This document shows, piece by piece, positions 1-8,384 of a DNA stretch of 64,000 nucleotides (position 1 is the stretch's first letter; every line of letters starts with the position of its first letter). The notes below the pieces were generated by a model. That model had not been told where the DNA came from, searched no databases, and saw nothing but the letters and a program-made list of their open reading frames with translations. Source of the stretch: Bacillus sp. AFS006103. GTDB taxonomy: Bacteria; Bacillota; Bacilli; Bacillales; Cytobacillaceae. The translations under genes and the position numbers were made by a program. The stretch is taken from NCBI GenBank assembly GCA_002559145.1, contig NTXX01000006.1, positions 86,648-150,647 on the forward strand. Reading direction: 5' to 3'.

Positions 1-81
1 AGGGCGAAGGACACTAGCCGCTAGGGCACTTGCGCTAGACAGTAATCTAGGTTCAAAAAACTTTACTTTCTTACACTGAAC

Positions 82-118
82 AAAAAGGAGATGAGGGGAT
101 TCCCCTCATCTCCTTTTT
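82..118. terminator. bidirectional terminator after liv operon
   Basis: Near-perfect inverted repeat with 18-bp arms (AAAAAGGAGATGAGGGGA and its complement) with A-rich and T-rich ends. It lies just downstream of the livF stop, so it should end the liv transcript, and it could also stop transcription entering from the left edge. Confidence 0.85.
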
Positions 119-126
119 CAGGCGGT

Positions 127-834
127 TTAGTGCCCGCCAAGATAGGCATTTCTTATTTGGTCGCTTTGATTTAGTTCTTCAGCTGTGCCTGAGGCAACAA
201 TTTTGCCCGTTTCAATAACATAGGCACGGTCGGCAATCGAAAGCGCCATATTCGCATTTTGCTCAACTAATAAAATCGTTGTGCCTGTTTTATTGATTTC
301 TTCAATAATCTTAAAGATTGTTTTTACTAACAGTGGAGCAAGACCCATGGACGGCTCGTCTAAAAGTAATAGACGTGGCCTAGCCATTAATGCCCGGCCC
401 ATGGCAAGCATTTGCTGCTCTCCGCCTGAAAGAGTACCAGATAGCTGCTTACGGCGCTCCAAGAGGCGAGGGAAGAGCTGATAGACCTTTTCGAAATCTT
501 CTTGAATGCCCTTTTTATCTTTACGAAGGTATGCACCTAATTCAAGATTTTCCTCAACGGACATATTTGAAAAGACACGGCGTCCTTCCGGTACTTGCGA
601 AATACCTCTTTTAACAATTAATTGAGGAACCTTGCCAGCCACGTGTTCATTATCAAAGACAACTTCACCATTTTTTGGCTTTAGTAATCCAGAAATCGTT
701 TGTAGGAGCGTACTTTTCCCCGCACCATTGGCGCCAATCAGTGTGACAATTTCCCCTTGATGGATCTCGAGGGAAACGCCCTTTAGTGCGTGGATATTTC
801 CGTAATATACATTTATATCATTAACTTTTAGCAT
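127..834 (-). CDS. livF: branched-chain amino acid ABC transporter ATP-binding protein LivF
   Basis: One of the two cytoplasmic ATPases that power the Liv high-affinity branched-chain amino acid importer. The 235-aa protein has Walker A GANGAGKSTLL near residue 34, signature LSGGEQQMLAMGRAL near 135, Walker B LLLLDEPSMGLAP near 157 and H-loop region LLVEQN. The 235-aa length and the MGLAP after Walker B are typical of LivF rather than LivG. Last gene of livJHMGF; its ATG overlaps the livG stop by one base (TAATG), which indicates translational coupling. The family also includes amide and urea importers, but the complete five-gene set with a LivJ-type binding protein fits branched-chain amino acids best. 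Confidence 0.93.
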   Translation of the reverse strand: MLKVNDINVYYGNIHALKGVSLEIHQGEIVTLIGANGAGKSTLLQTISGLLKPKNGEVVFDNEHVAGKVPQLIVKRGISQVPEGRRVFSNMSVEENLELGAYLRKDKKGIQEDFEKVYQLFPRLLERRKQLSGTLSGGEQQMLAMGRALMARPRLLLLDEPSMGLAPLLVKTIFKIIEEINKTGTTILLVEQNANMALSIADRAYVIETGKIVASGTAEELNQSDQIRNAYLGGH

Positions 835-1613
835 TAGGAGACCTCCTCCCCAAGATAAGCTTCGATGACTTTTGGATTATTTCTGATTTCTTCTGGAGTG
901 CCATCTGCAATTAATTGCCCATGGTCAAGGACATAGATTCGCTCACACACACCCATAACCAGCAGCATGTCATGTTCAATTAAAAGGATCGTTAATGAAA
1001 ATCGCTCGCGGATTAACGCAATTAAATTCATTAGTTCTTCTGTTTCCTGTGGGTTCATCCCGGCAGCCGGTTCATCGAGTAGCAATAATTTTGGATTAGC
1101 AGCCAAGGCCCTGGCAATTTCAAGACGACGCTGCTGACCATATGGTAAGTTCTTTGCCTTTTCATGCATAAACTTTTCCAAGTTGAAGATTTTTAAGAAT
1201 TCAATCGCCTTTTCCTCCATTTCTTTCTCACCTGAAAAGTGAGAGGGGAGGCGAAGAATGGAGCTCAACATGGAATGCTTGGCTAGCGAATGGTAGGCTA
1301 CCTTTACATTATCGAGAACAGAAAGTTCACTAAACAAACGAATATTTTGAAATGTCCGGCTAATACCTTTTTTTGTGATTTTATAAGGTGCTTGTCCGTT
1401 TAGTCTTTCGCCATCTAACGAAATACTTCCTTCGGTCGGAACATAAACACCTGTTAACAAGTTAAAGAATGTCGTTTTACCTGCACCATTCGGGCCTATT
1501 AAACCGACAAGTTCACCTTGTTTTAATTCCAAGTTTACATCTGATACAGCCTTTAATCCGCCAAAACGAATTCCGGCATTTTCTACTTTAAGCAACTGTT
1601 TTCTTGTTGTCAT
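834..1613 (-). CDS. livG: branched-chain amino acid ABC transporter ATP-binding protein LivG
   Basis: Second ATPase of the Liv importer, 259 aa. Walker A GPNGAGKTTFFNLLTGVY near residue 40, signature LPYGQQRRLEIARAL near 162, Walker B LLLLDEPAAGMNPQE near 183, and IEHDM H-loop. The PYGQQRRLEIARAL variant signature and AAGMNPQET are hallmarks of LivG. The start lies inside the end of livM (26-bp overlap) behind GGAGGAG, so translation is coupled. It pairs with LivF below the LivH/LivM membrane pore. Confidence 0.93.
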   Translation of the reverse strand: MTTRKQLLKVENAGIRFGGLKAVSDVNLELKQGELVGLIGPNGAGKTTFFNLLTGVYVPTEGSISLDGERLNGQAPYKITKKGISRTFQNIRLFSELSVLDNVKVAYHSLAKHSMLSSILRLPSHFSGEKEMEEKAIEFLKIFNLEKFMHEKAKNLPYGQQRRLEIARALAANPKLLLLDEPAAGMNPQETEELMNLIALIRERFSLTILLIEHDMLLVMGVCERIYVLDHGQLIADGTPEEIRNNPKVIEAYLGEEVS

Positions 1614-2562
1614 GCTGTACTCCTCCTTTAGCAGTTTTACCAGCTTTAAAGAATGAGGTGATTTCTCTTGTACCGAGCAGCCCTTGCGGACGGAAAAGCA
1701 TCATCGCGATTAGGACAAGGCTGTAAATAACCATTCGTACTTCTGGATAGCTGGAAAGGTAAGTTGAAATAATGGTTAACAGGATGGCAGCAATAACTGC
1801 TCCTGACATACTTCCTAACCCGCCTAGTACAACAAAGATTAAAATATCAAATGACTTTAAAAAGCCAAAGTTTGTAGGTTGGATGATATAAAAGTTATGC
1901 GCGTACAAGGCACCGGCGATTCCCGCAAAAAAGGCACCAATCGCGAAAGCTGTAACTTTATAAAAGGTTGTATTAATTCCCATCGCATCTGCAGCTATTT
2001 CATTTTCTCTGATTGAAATACATGCTCGTCCGTGTGTTGAGTTAGTAAAGTTCACAATAACAATGATCGTTAGCACTACACAAGCAACCAGCCATGGCCA
2101 TGTTGTTAAGTGGGAGACTGTCATCCCGCTTGCACCGCCGACATAGTCAATATTTAAAAAGACGATTCTCACAATCTCTCCAAAACCAAGTGTCGCGATG
2201 GCAAGATAATCTCCTTTTAGTCTTAGGGTAGGAATCCCAATAATCAGCCCGGCCACTGCTGCTGCCAAACCGCCAACAAGGATTGCAACTGGAAATGGCA
2301 AGCCCAGTTTCATGGTCATAATCGCTGAGGCGTAAGCGCCAACTGCAAGGAACCCTGCGTGTCCAATTGAAAATTGTCCTGTAATCCCGATAATCAAATG
2401 GAGACTTGTAGCTAAGATAATATTAATACCGATAAAAAATAGTGTGTTTACATAAAACTGGTTCAATGTGCCACCAGTGATTAAAAATTGCATAATAACC
2501 GAAAAAACAATGGCTGAAACAATCGAGGTCCAGAAAAACTTTGCTTGTTTAAATATATTCAT
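1588..2562 (-). CDS. livM: branched-chain amino acid ABC transporter permease LivM
   Basis: Membrane subunit of the Liv importer, 324 aa, with about 9-10 hydrophobic segments. The LivM-type core is visible: GITGQFSIGHAGFLAVGAYA near residue 60, and the coupling region with SIRENEIAADAMGIN near 182, which contacts the ATPase. The C-terminal part reads GGLGSMSGAVIAA and LFRPQGLLG, both standard for the family. It sits between livH (15-bp gap) and livG (overlap). Length and motif order are normal, with no sign of damage. Confidence 0.93.
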   Translation of the reverse strand: MNIFKQAKFFWTSIVSAIVFSVIMQFLITGGTLNQFYVNTLFFIGINIILATSLHLIIGITGQFSIGHAGFLAVGAYASAIMTMKLGLPFPVAILVGGLAAAVAGLIIGIPTLRLKGDYLAIATLGFGEIVRIVFLNIDYVGGASGMTVSHLTTWPWLVACVVLTIIVIVNFTNSTHGRACISIRENEIAADAMGINTTFYKVTAFAIGAFFAGIAGALYAHNFYIIQPTNFGFLKSFDILIFVVLGGLGSMSGAVIAAILLTIISTYLSSYPEVRMVIYSLVLIAMMLFRPQGLLGTREITSFFKAGKTAKGGVQHDNKKTVA

Positions 2563-2577
2563 CGCTAAAAGACCCCC

Positions 2578-3456
2578 TTAAACCTTTTCCCTGATATTTT
2601 TACCAAATAAACCTGCTGGACGGAAGATTAAGATTAAGATTAGGACGACAAATGCTACACCGTCGCGCCAGAGAGAATAGCCTGCTGCACTGACAAGCGA
2701 CTCGATTACGCCTAATACTAAACCGCCGGCCATCGCACCAGGAATAATTCCGATACCGCCTAAAACAGCGGCAACAAACGCTTTAAGCCCTGGGATAATT
2801 CCCATTAATGGCTCAATTTTTGTGTAGTAGACACCAAAGATCACACCAGCTGCTCCTGCAAGGGCAGAGCCAATGGCAAAGGTTGCTGAGATCGTGTTAT
2901 TCACATTAATCCCCATTAATCTAGCAGCATCCATATCGTGTGATACAGCCCGCATCGCTTTACCAATTTTTGTTTTATGAACGATAAATTGTAATAAGAT
3001 CATTAAGAATAAAGATGTTCCTAAAATAAGAATGGACTGACCGCTAATTTTCACTCCAAAAATCTCTAAGCTCTTCAGTGAAACAACTCCATCCGGATAA
3101 GCTTCCGGTTGGGCACCACGTGCATAAATGGTTCCATATTCGATGAATAGTGAAACTCCGATTGCCGTAATTAGAGCGGCAATTCTAGTCGCATTTCTAA
3201 GAGGTTTGTAGGCAATCCTCTCGATTAATACACCAAAAATGGCGCAAGCAACCATCGAAATAAGTAAAGATGGGAAAAACCCTAAATCAAGAATCGTAAT
3301 GGAATAAAAACCTATAAAGGCACCGACCATGAAGACATCTCCATGAGCAAAGTTAATCAATTTTACAATACCGTATACCATTGTGTACCCTAGGGCGATT
3401 AGTGCATAAATACTCCCCAAGGATATTCCGTTGACAAGCTGCTGTATTACTTCCAT
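2578..3456 (-). CDS. livH: branched-chain amino acid ABC transporter permease LivH
   Basis: Partner permease of LivM, 292 aa. The N-terminus GISLGSIYALIALGYTMVYG followed by NFAHGDVFMVGAF is diagnostic of LivH. The coupling helix region MRAVSHDMDAARLMGIN lies near residue 168, and the C-terminus reads LIFRPAGLFG. Start chosen at the ATG behind AAAGGAGTG. It is separated from livJ by a gap of about 180 bp holding a hairpin and a repeat remnant, so the membrane and ATPase genes may be expressed at a lower level than the binding protein. Confidence 0.93.
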   Translation of the reverse strand: MEVIQQLVNGISLGSIYALIALGYTMVYGIVKLINFAHGDVFMVGAFIGFYSITILDLGFFPSLLISMVACAIFGVLIERIAYKPLRNATRIAALITAIGVSLFIEYGTIYARGAQPEAYPDGVVSLKSLEIFGVKISGQSILILGTSLFLMILLQFIVHKTKIGKAMRAVSHDMDAARLMGINVNNTISATFAIGSALAGAAGVIFGVYYTKIEPLMGIIPGLKAFVAAVLGGIGIIPGAMAGGLVLGVIESLVSAAGYSLWRDGVAFVVLILILIFRPAGLFGKNIREKV

Positions 3457-3556
3457 CTGTCATACACTCCTTTGGACCGACTTCACGTATCTTTTTTTAA
3501 ATACAATTAAACAATCTTTGCATGTTGGGAAACTTGCATTTCTTTAATAAAGTAGA

Positions 3557-3580
3557 ATAGGGAGACGTCTCGCTCCCTAT
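3557..3580 (-). terminator. hairpin between livJ and livH (partial terminator?)
   Basis: Inverted repeat ATAGGGAG-N8-CTCCCTAT in the livJ-livH gap. It has no strong T-run, so it is more likely to stabilise the livJ message or cause partial termination than to end the operon. This would fit the usual excess of binding protein over membrane components. Confidence 0.4.
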
Positions 3581-3602
3581 CCCTCTGGCAAACTATAAAA
3601 AT

Positions 3603-3640
3603 TTGTCAAGCTTAGCGCCTAGGCGCTTCCGCTTTTCATT
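3603..3640. repeat. remnant of a Bacillus intergenic repeat
   Basis: The stretch contains AGCTTAGCGCCTAGGCGCTT followed by CCGCTTTT. From memory, this looks like the two ends of a repeat dispersed in many Bacillus intergenic regions (GTCTAGC..AGCGCC and GGCGCTTCCGCTTTT) joined after loss of the centre. The identification rests on recall, not on a search. Confidence 0.35.
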
Positions 3641-4811
3641 AAGGATTGATCTTAGTTTTAAATTGTTGTTCACCATTTTTGTACTCAAGGATAACAGCGG
3701 CTTTAATTGGATCATGGTTTTTATCAAGCTTCACATTTCCGGAAACAAGCTGTAATCCATCTGTTTCTTCAAGTGCCTTGCGGATTTTGTCAGAATCACC
3801 GCTTCCGGCACGTTTAATCGCATCGGCAAGGAAGTAAACTGTGTCATAACCTAGGGCTGTAAAGGCATCTGGAGATTTACCATCGTATTTTGCCTTGAAC
3901 GCTGTAACAAAGTCTTGAACCTTTTTATCACTGTCACCAGATGAATAGTGGTTAGTAATAAATGTATTATTAAGTGTATCTTTACCTGCGATTTTTACTA
4001 GATTCGGAGAGTCCCAACCGTCACCACCCATGATTGGTACATTTAAGCCAAGTTCACGAGCTTGTTTGACAATTAAACCAACTTCTTCATAGAAACCGGG
4101 AACGAATATATATTCCGGATTTGCTGCTTTTATATTTGTTAAGGTTGCACGGAAATCTGTATCTTTTGCCACATATGCTTCTTCCTTAACAATTTTTCCA
4201 CCATTGGCCTCAAAATTCTTTTTAAACGAAGATGCAAGGCCTTTAGAGTAGTCGCTTGAGCTATCAATTAGAACAGCTGCACTCTTAACCTTTAAATCAT
4301 TGGTTGCAAAGTTTGCTGCAACAGTCCCTTGGAATGGGTCAATAAAACAGGTACGGAAAACATAGTCATTTAGCTTTCCATCTTTATTCGTGATTGTCGC
4401 GTTTGTTGCCGTTGGTGTAATTAATGGAATTTTGTTATCTTGGGCAATCTGTACTTGTGCTAATGTGTTTGTACTTGTTGCAGCACCAATCATTGCGACT
4501 ACCTTATCTTGTGTAGCAAGTTTAAGGGCACCGCTTGTAGCTTCTGCTGCATCAGACTTATTATCAACCGTCACTAATTCTAATTTTTTGCCATTAATCC
4601 CTTTTTTGTTGATTTCTTCGATGGCTAATTCAATACCCTCTTTTGCTGATTGACCATAAGAGGCTACTCCGCCAGATAGTTCGAGGTTCGCACCAATTTT
4701 AATCTTGCTGCCTTTTTCCCCATCACCACTAGCACTTGAATTACATCCTGCCAACACCCCCGCTGCAACCATAAACGACATAAAGATACCAGCTAATTTC
4801 TTTTTCCTCAT
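3639..4811 (-). CDS. livJ: branched-chain amino acid ABC transporter substrate-binding lipoprotein LivJ
   Basis: Extracellular binding protein of the Liv importer, 390 aa, anchored as a lipoprotein: the signal peptide ends in the lipobox VLAGC (Cys near residue 23). The mature part is a type I periplasmic-binding fold: IKIGANLELSGGVASYGQS, then AAEATSGALKLATQDKVVAMIGAATS, then the hinge region VFRTCFIDPFQGTVAANFA. It is the first gene of the operon. A possible promoter and a weak CodY-like box lie about 70-110 bp upstream. Exact ligand cannot be read from sequence; leucine, isoleucine and valine are the family default. Confidence 0.9.
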   Translation of the reverse strand: MRKKKLAGIFMSFMVAAGVLAGCNSSASGDGEKGSKIKIGANLELSGGVASYGQSAKEGIELAIEEINKKGINGKKLELVTVDNKSDAAEATSGALKLATQDKVVAMIGAATSTNTLAQVQIAQDNKIPLITPTATNATITNKDGKLNDYVFRTCFIDPFQGTVAANFATNDLKVKSAAVLIDSSSDYSKGLASSFKKNFEANGGKIVKEEAYVAKDTDFRATLTNIKAANPEYIFVPGFYEEVGLIVKQARELGLNVPIMGGDGWDSPNLVKIAGKDTLNNTFITNHYSSGDSDKKVQDFVTAFKAKYDGKSPDAFTALGYDTVYFLADAIKRAGSGDSDKIRKALEETDGLQLVSGNVKLDKNHDPIKAAVILEYKNGEQQFKTKINP

Positions 4812-4877
4812 GATTTACCCCCTGTTTTTTAAAAAAATTTTCCCAAACGCCTTTGTCTAACTGTTTTAAAAAAAGAT

Positions 4878-4892
4878 AATATTCTGAAAACA
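4878..4892. promoter_or_regulatory. CodY-like box upstream of livJ
   Basis: AATATTCTGAAAACA differs at three positions from the CodY consensus AATTTTCWGAAAATT. On the minus strand a possible promoter, TAGACG-17 bp-TACAAT (4920 to 4892), places the box at the start-site region. CodY control of branched-chain amino acid uptake is established in Bacillus; its presence here is inference. The rest of the 320-bp gap (4812-5131) is AT-rich and shows nothing else except the niaP terminator. Confidence 0.4.
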
Positions 4893-5088
4893 TTGTACAA
4901 AATATTTGGGGGTTCGTCTAGTGATATTATAAATTATTTTAAGATAATTTGCAATATAGCAAAAATACGAATTTTAATCCCCCAAAAGCCTTTATTCCAG
5001 TAAAGTTGAAAAGGATTTAAATTTCGTTAGGAAAATAAATTCCCTTTTTCTAATATTTTGGTTAAATATGATTCAATGTTGAATATAT

Positions 5089-5122
5089 AAAAAAGGAGAC
5101 TCCAAAATTAGGAATCTCCTTT
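5089..5122 (-). terminator. terminator after niaP
   Basis: AAAGGAGA-N15-TCTCCTTT stem followed, on the minus strand, by a run of T. It lies directly downstream of the MFS gene stop. Confidence 0.75.
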
Positions 5123-5131
5123 GAGTTATTA

Positions 5132-6337
5132 CTATACTAATTCTGTATTCTTCGTTTCTTTTCCCAATACAAAAACGGTCAATGCTCCAATTAAGACTGC
5201 GATACAGAAAATCATAAAGATGGTTGAAATCGATACTTGCCGGGCGACAAGATTACCAACTAATAGTGGTCCTAACACGCCGCCAACCCTTCCAACCGCT
5301 GCTGCCATACCAGAGCCTGTCCCACGGATAATCGTTGGATATTGTTCGGGGGTATAAGCGTAAAGGCCGCCCCAGGCACCTAGGTTAAAAAATGATAATA
5401 ATATTCCTGAGACCATCAACAAAGCCGTTGATTCTGCTGCACCAAAGAAATAAGCGCTTATTGCCGTACCAGTTAAATAGACCACTAAAACGAACTTACG
5501 ACCGAATTTTTCAATAAACCAGGCAGCTGTAAAATAGCCTGGCAGCTGTGCCAGCGTCATGATGAGCACATATTCAAAGCTTTTAATTAAGCTGAACCCT
5601 TTCATAATCATCACACTTGGCAGCCATAGAAACATTCCATAATAAGAGAAAACAACACAAAACCATAAAATCCAAAGCATTGTCGTTTGACGCCGATAAT
5701 TCTTAGCAAATAGATTCTTTATGCTTTGGAGGACGGAAATCTTCTCCTTTTTCTTAACTGCCGTAAAACGAGGTGAATCCGGAAGCCCTATGCGTAAGTA
5801 TAGGGCATACAAAGCAGGTACCGCACTGATAATTAATGCTATTTGCCATCCGAATTTTGGAATAATGAAATACGATATAATAGCTGCCACTAACCAGCCG
5901 CCCGCCCAAAAGCTTTCCAGCAGAACAACGATCCTGCCGCGCTTTTCAGCAGGGACACTTTCTGATACGAGCGTTGAGGCAACAGGCAGTTCCCCTCCAA
6001 GGCCTGCCCCAATGAAAAATCGCAGCACTAAAAAGGCGGTTAATGTGGTTGTCATCGCGGAAAGACCGCTCCCAATCGAAAATAAGAGTAATGTGATGAT
6101 AAATACATGTTTGCGGCCTATTTTATCTGCCATTAAGCCAAAGATAAGTGCACCGACGGCCATCCCAATCGAATTGATACTCCCAATCCAGCCCATCTGT
6201 CCAGGAGTCAGGTCCCATTCTACCTTTAAGGCGGCGATAATGAAGGAGAGCATGCCGACATCCAAGGCATCAAACATCCAGCCCATCCCAGCGATACCAA
6301 GCAGTTTCCGGCTTGAAATTTCCTTTTTGCTATTCAT
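5132..6337 (-). CDS. niaP: niacin-type MFS transporter NiaP
   Basis: Twelve-helix major facilitator protein, 401 aa, very close to B. subtilis YceI/NiaP as I remember it. Shared stretches include GWMFDALDVGMLSFIIAALK, GLMADKIGRK (the MFS A-motif after helix 2), GLGGELPVASTLVSESVP, PDSPRF and LPGYFTAAWFIEKFGRK. The family imports nicotinate or nicotinamide for NAD salvage; in Bacillus it is repressed by NiaR. It stands alone between terminators. A 20-bp palindrome (6433-6452) about 96 bp upstream is a candidate operator. Other sugar/acid MFS substrates cannot be excluded. Confidence 0.8.
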   Translation of the reverse strand: MNSKKEISSRKLLGIAGMGWMFDALDVGMLSFIIAALKVEWDLTPGQMGWIGSINSIGMAVGALIFGLMADKIGRKHVFIITLLLFSIGSGLSAMTTTLTAFLVLRFFIGAGLGGELPVASTLVSESVPAEKRGRIVVLLESFWAGGWLVAAIISYFIIPKFGWQIALIISAVPALYALYLRIGLPDSPRFTAVKKKEKISVLQSIKNLFAKNYRRQTTMLWILWFCVVFSYYGMFLWLPSVMIMKGFSLIKSFEYVLIMTLAQLPGYFTAAWFIEKFGRKFVLVVYLTGTAISAYFFGAAESTALLMVSGILLSFFNLGAWGGLYAYTPEQYPTIIRGTGSGMAAAVGRVGGVLGPLLVGNLVARQVSISTIFMIFCIAVLIGALTVFVLGKETKNTELV

Positions 6338-6432
6338 GTAAATCCCCCTATGTTGTTGCTATTTTTATACATTATTCCCTAATTTTCTTTCGTTTAGGTA
6401 CAAGAATAATCTATTATCCCATAAGTATTCTA

Positions 6433-6452
6433 ACAACTGTCTTTACAGTTGT
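6433..6452. promoter_or_regulatory. candidate operator palindrome upstream of niaP
   Basis: Perfect inverted repeat ACAACTGT-CTTT-ACAGTTGT. It lies in the niaP upstream region and has no T-run, so it is not an obvious terminator. Nicotinate-repressor (NiaR) binding is a guess from context. Confidence 0.4.
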
Positions 6453-6478
6453 CACTAATATTTCAAAAAAGGCGCATA

Positions 6479-6509
6479 AAAAGAGAGACTGAATCCCCAG
6501 TCTCTCTTC
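6479..6509 (-). terminator. terminator after ABC exporter pair
   Basis: Stem AAGAGAGACTG / CAGTCTCTCTT with a T-run on the minus strand, just after the stop of the second exporter gene. Confidence 0.8.
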
Positions 6510-6515
6510 CTATCC

Positions 6516-8384
6516 TCAATCCAAACCCGCTTCGACGTTTTTGAACTGATTAAAAAACATACTGTAATATTTGCCCTGCTGGCTCATTAATGTCTCGTGG
6601 CTGCCACTTTCGATAATTTCCCCGTGATCAATCACCATGATGGTATCCGCATCACGGATGGTATTGAGACGGTGGGCAATAATAAAGCTGGTCCGATTCT
6701 CCATTAACGTGAGCAAGGCTGCTTGAATATGAAGCTCTGTCCTCGTGTCAATGCTGCTTGTCGCTTCATCCAAGATGAGGAGAGAGGGCTTAGCTAAGAT
6801 TACCCTCGCAATTGCCAGGAGCTGCCGCTGACCTTGACTTAGGTTGCCGCCATTTTCAGATAGAACCGTCTCATACTGGTTTGGCAGCCGCTTGATAAAG
6901 GTATCGGCATTGGCCATCCTCGCCGCACGTTCCACCTCATCATCTGATGCCGCCGCATTTCCATACTTGATATTCTCCTTAATCGTCCCAGAGAATAAAT
7001 ACGTATCCTGGAGAACAAATCCAAAACATTTTCGCAAACTGTCTCTTGTATATTCTCGAATATCATGACCATCCAAGAGAATTCTTCCGCCTGTCACGTC
7101 GTAGAATCTTGTCAATAGGTTCACAATCGTTGTTTTCCCCGCGCCGGTGGGACCAACGAGGGCGGTACTGCTGCCGATGTCTGCCTCAAAGCTGACATTT
7201 TTTAAAATGGGTACATCGGACCGATAACCAAAACTGACATTTTCAAAAACGACATGTCCTCTTGGTTTTTCCAAGGAAATTGCTTGAGGTGAGTCAAGTG
7301 GTTCCTCTTCTTCATCGATGATTTCAAAGACACGCTCTGCCCCGGCAACACCGGATTGAAGAATGTTGAAGATATTGGCCAAATCGTTAAGTGGCCTAAC
7401 AAATTGCCTGGAGTAGGTAATGAAGCTGGCGATGGCCCCCACGGTGATGATGCTTTTCACCGCAAGGATTCCGCCCACAACTGCGACGACCGCAAAGCCC
7501 AGGTTATTGATTACGTTCATGATGGGCATCAAAAAGCCTGACCAGATTTGCGCCTTAAGGCCGACCTCACGCAGTCTTGTATTGACTACATCAAACTCTT
7601 CAATGACCTTTTCCTCATGATTAAAGGCCTTAACAATCTCAATTCCAGAAATGGTTTCCTCAATATGTCCATTTAATTTTCCAAGCTCTACCTGCTGATT
7701 TTTAAATAGAACACTCGTCTGCTTTGCGATGGTCTTTGTTAATATAAAGACGAGTGGTACGGTGATTAAGCTGGCAAGTGTCAACAAAGGACTTAACCAT
7801 AACATCATAATTAACGATCCGGAAAGGATGACCACCCCTGACATTAATTGCGTGGTCGACTGCGAGATGGTATTACTAACGTTATCAACATCGTTAGATA
7901 ACCGGCTCATTAATTCACCGTGTGACCGTGAATCGAAAAAGGAGACCGGCAGCTTTTGCAATTTTTTAAAAAGGGCATCCCGTAAGCTTTTGACGATTCG
8001 CTGGGATACACCCGCCATCAGCCAGCCTTGTAAAAAAGTAAGCAGACTATCGATCACATAGGCAGCCACCAAAATGACAATCATGACCTCCAGAAAGCCA
8101 AAATCTACCGTTCCACCATTCACGCGCATCGCATCAATCGCTTTCCCAATCAGGAAGGGGGCAAGGAGCATCAAACTTGAGTCCAACACAATAAAGATAA
8201 AAATGATTGTGAGCATTTTTCGTTCCTTACCGAAGTATTGCCAAAGCCTTTTAAGGGTTCCTTTAAAATTCTTTGGCTTTACCACTGGCCCGGGCCCGCG
8301 GCGGTGCGCACCGCCAAAGCCGCCTGGACGCATGGGGGGCGGAGTAGGGGGAGTGCTTTGGGTCTGTACATTTCCCTTTGACAT
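6516..8384 (-). CDS. heterodimeric ABC exporter, canonical-Walker-B subunit
   Basis: Type IV (B-family) ABC exporter half, 622 aa: a Pro/Gly/Arg-rich cytoplasmic head, six membrane helices (about 60-340) and a nucleotide-binding domain. Walker A GPTGAGKTT, Walker B LLILDEATSSID with the catalytic Glu, H-loop IIAHR. The signature is LSQGQ instead of LSGGQ. The start is the ATG at 8384 behind AAGGAGGTG; it overlaps the stop of the upstream partner (TAATG), so the two chains are translationally coupled. A longer reading to 8441 would add 19 residues without a good ribosome site. YfiC-like or TM288-like subunit of a multidrug exporter; substrate unknown. Confidence 0.88.
   Translation of the reverse strand: MSKGNVQTQSTPPTPPPMRPGGFGGAHRRGPGPVVKPKNFKGTLKRLWQYFGKERKMLTIIFIFIVLDSSLMLLAPFLIGKAIDAMRVNGGTVDFGFLEVMIVILVAAYVIDSLLTFLQGWLMAGVSQRIVKSLRDALFKKLQKLPVSFFDSRSHGELMSRLSNDVDNVSNTISQSTTQLMSGVVILSGSLIMMLWLSPLLTLASLITVPLVFILTKTIAKQTSVLFKNQQVELGKLNGHIEETISGIEIVKAFNHEEKVIEEFDVVNTRLREVGLKAQIWSGFLMPIMNVINNLGFAVVAVVGGILAVKSIITVGAIASFITYSRQFVRPLNDLANIFNILQSGVAGAERVFEIIDEEEEPLDSPQAISLEKPRGHVVFENVSFGYRSDVPILKNVSFEADIGSSTALVGPTGAGKTTIVNLLTRFYDVTGGRILLDGHDIREYTRDSLRKCFGFVLQDTYLFSGTIKENIKYGNAAASDDEVERAARMANADTFIKRLPNQYETVLSENGGNLSQGQRQLLAIARVILAKPSLLILDEATSSIDTRTELHIQAALLTLMENRTSFIIAHRLNTIRDADTIMVIDHGEIIESGSHETLMSQQGKYYSMFFNQFKNVEAGLD

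Noticed and set aside
5721..6341. 206-aa plus-strand frame opposite niaP
   Set aside because: Antisense shadow of a well-supported transporter gene, with no ribosome site.
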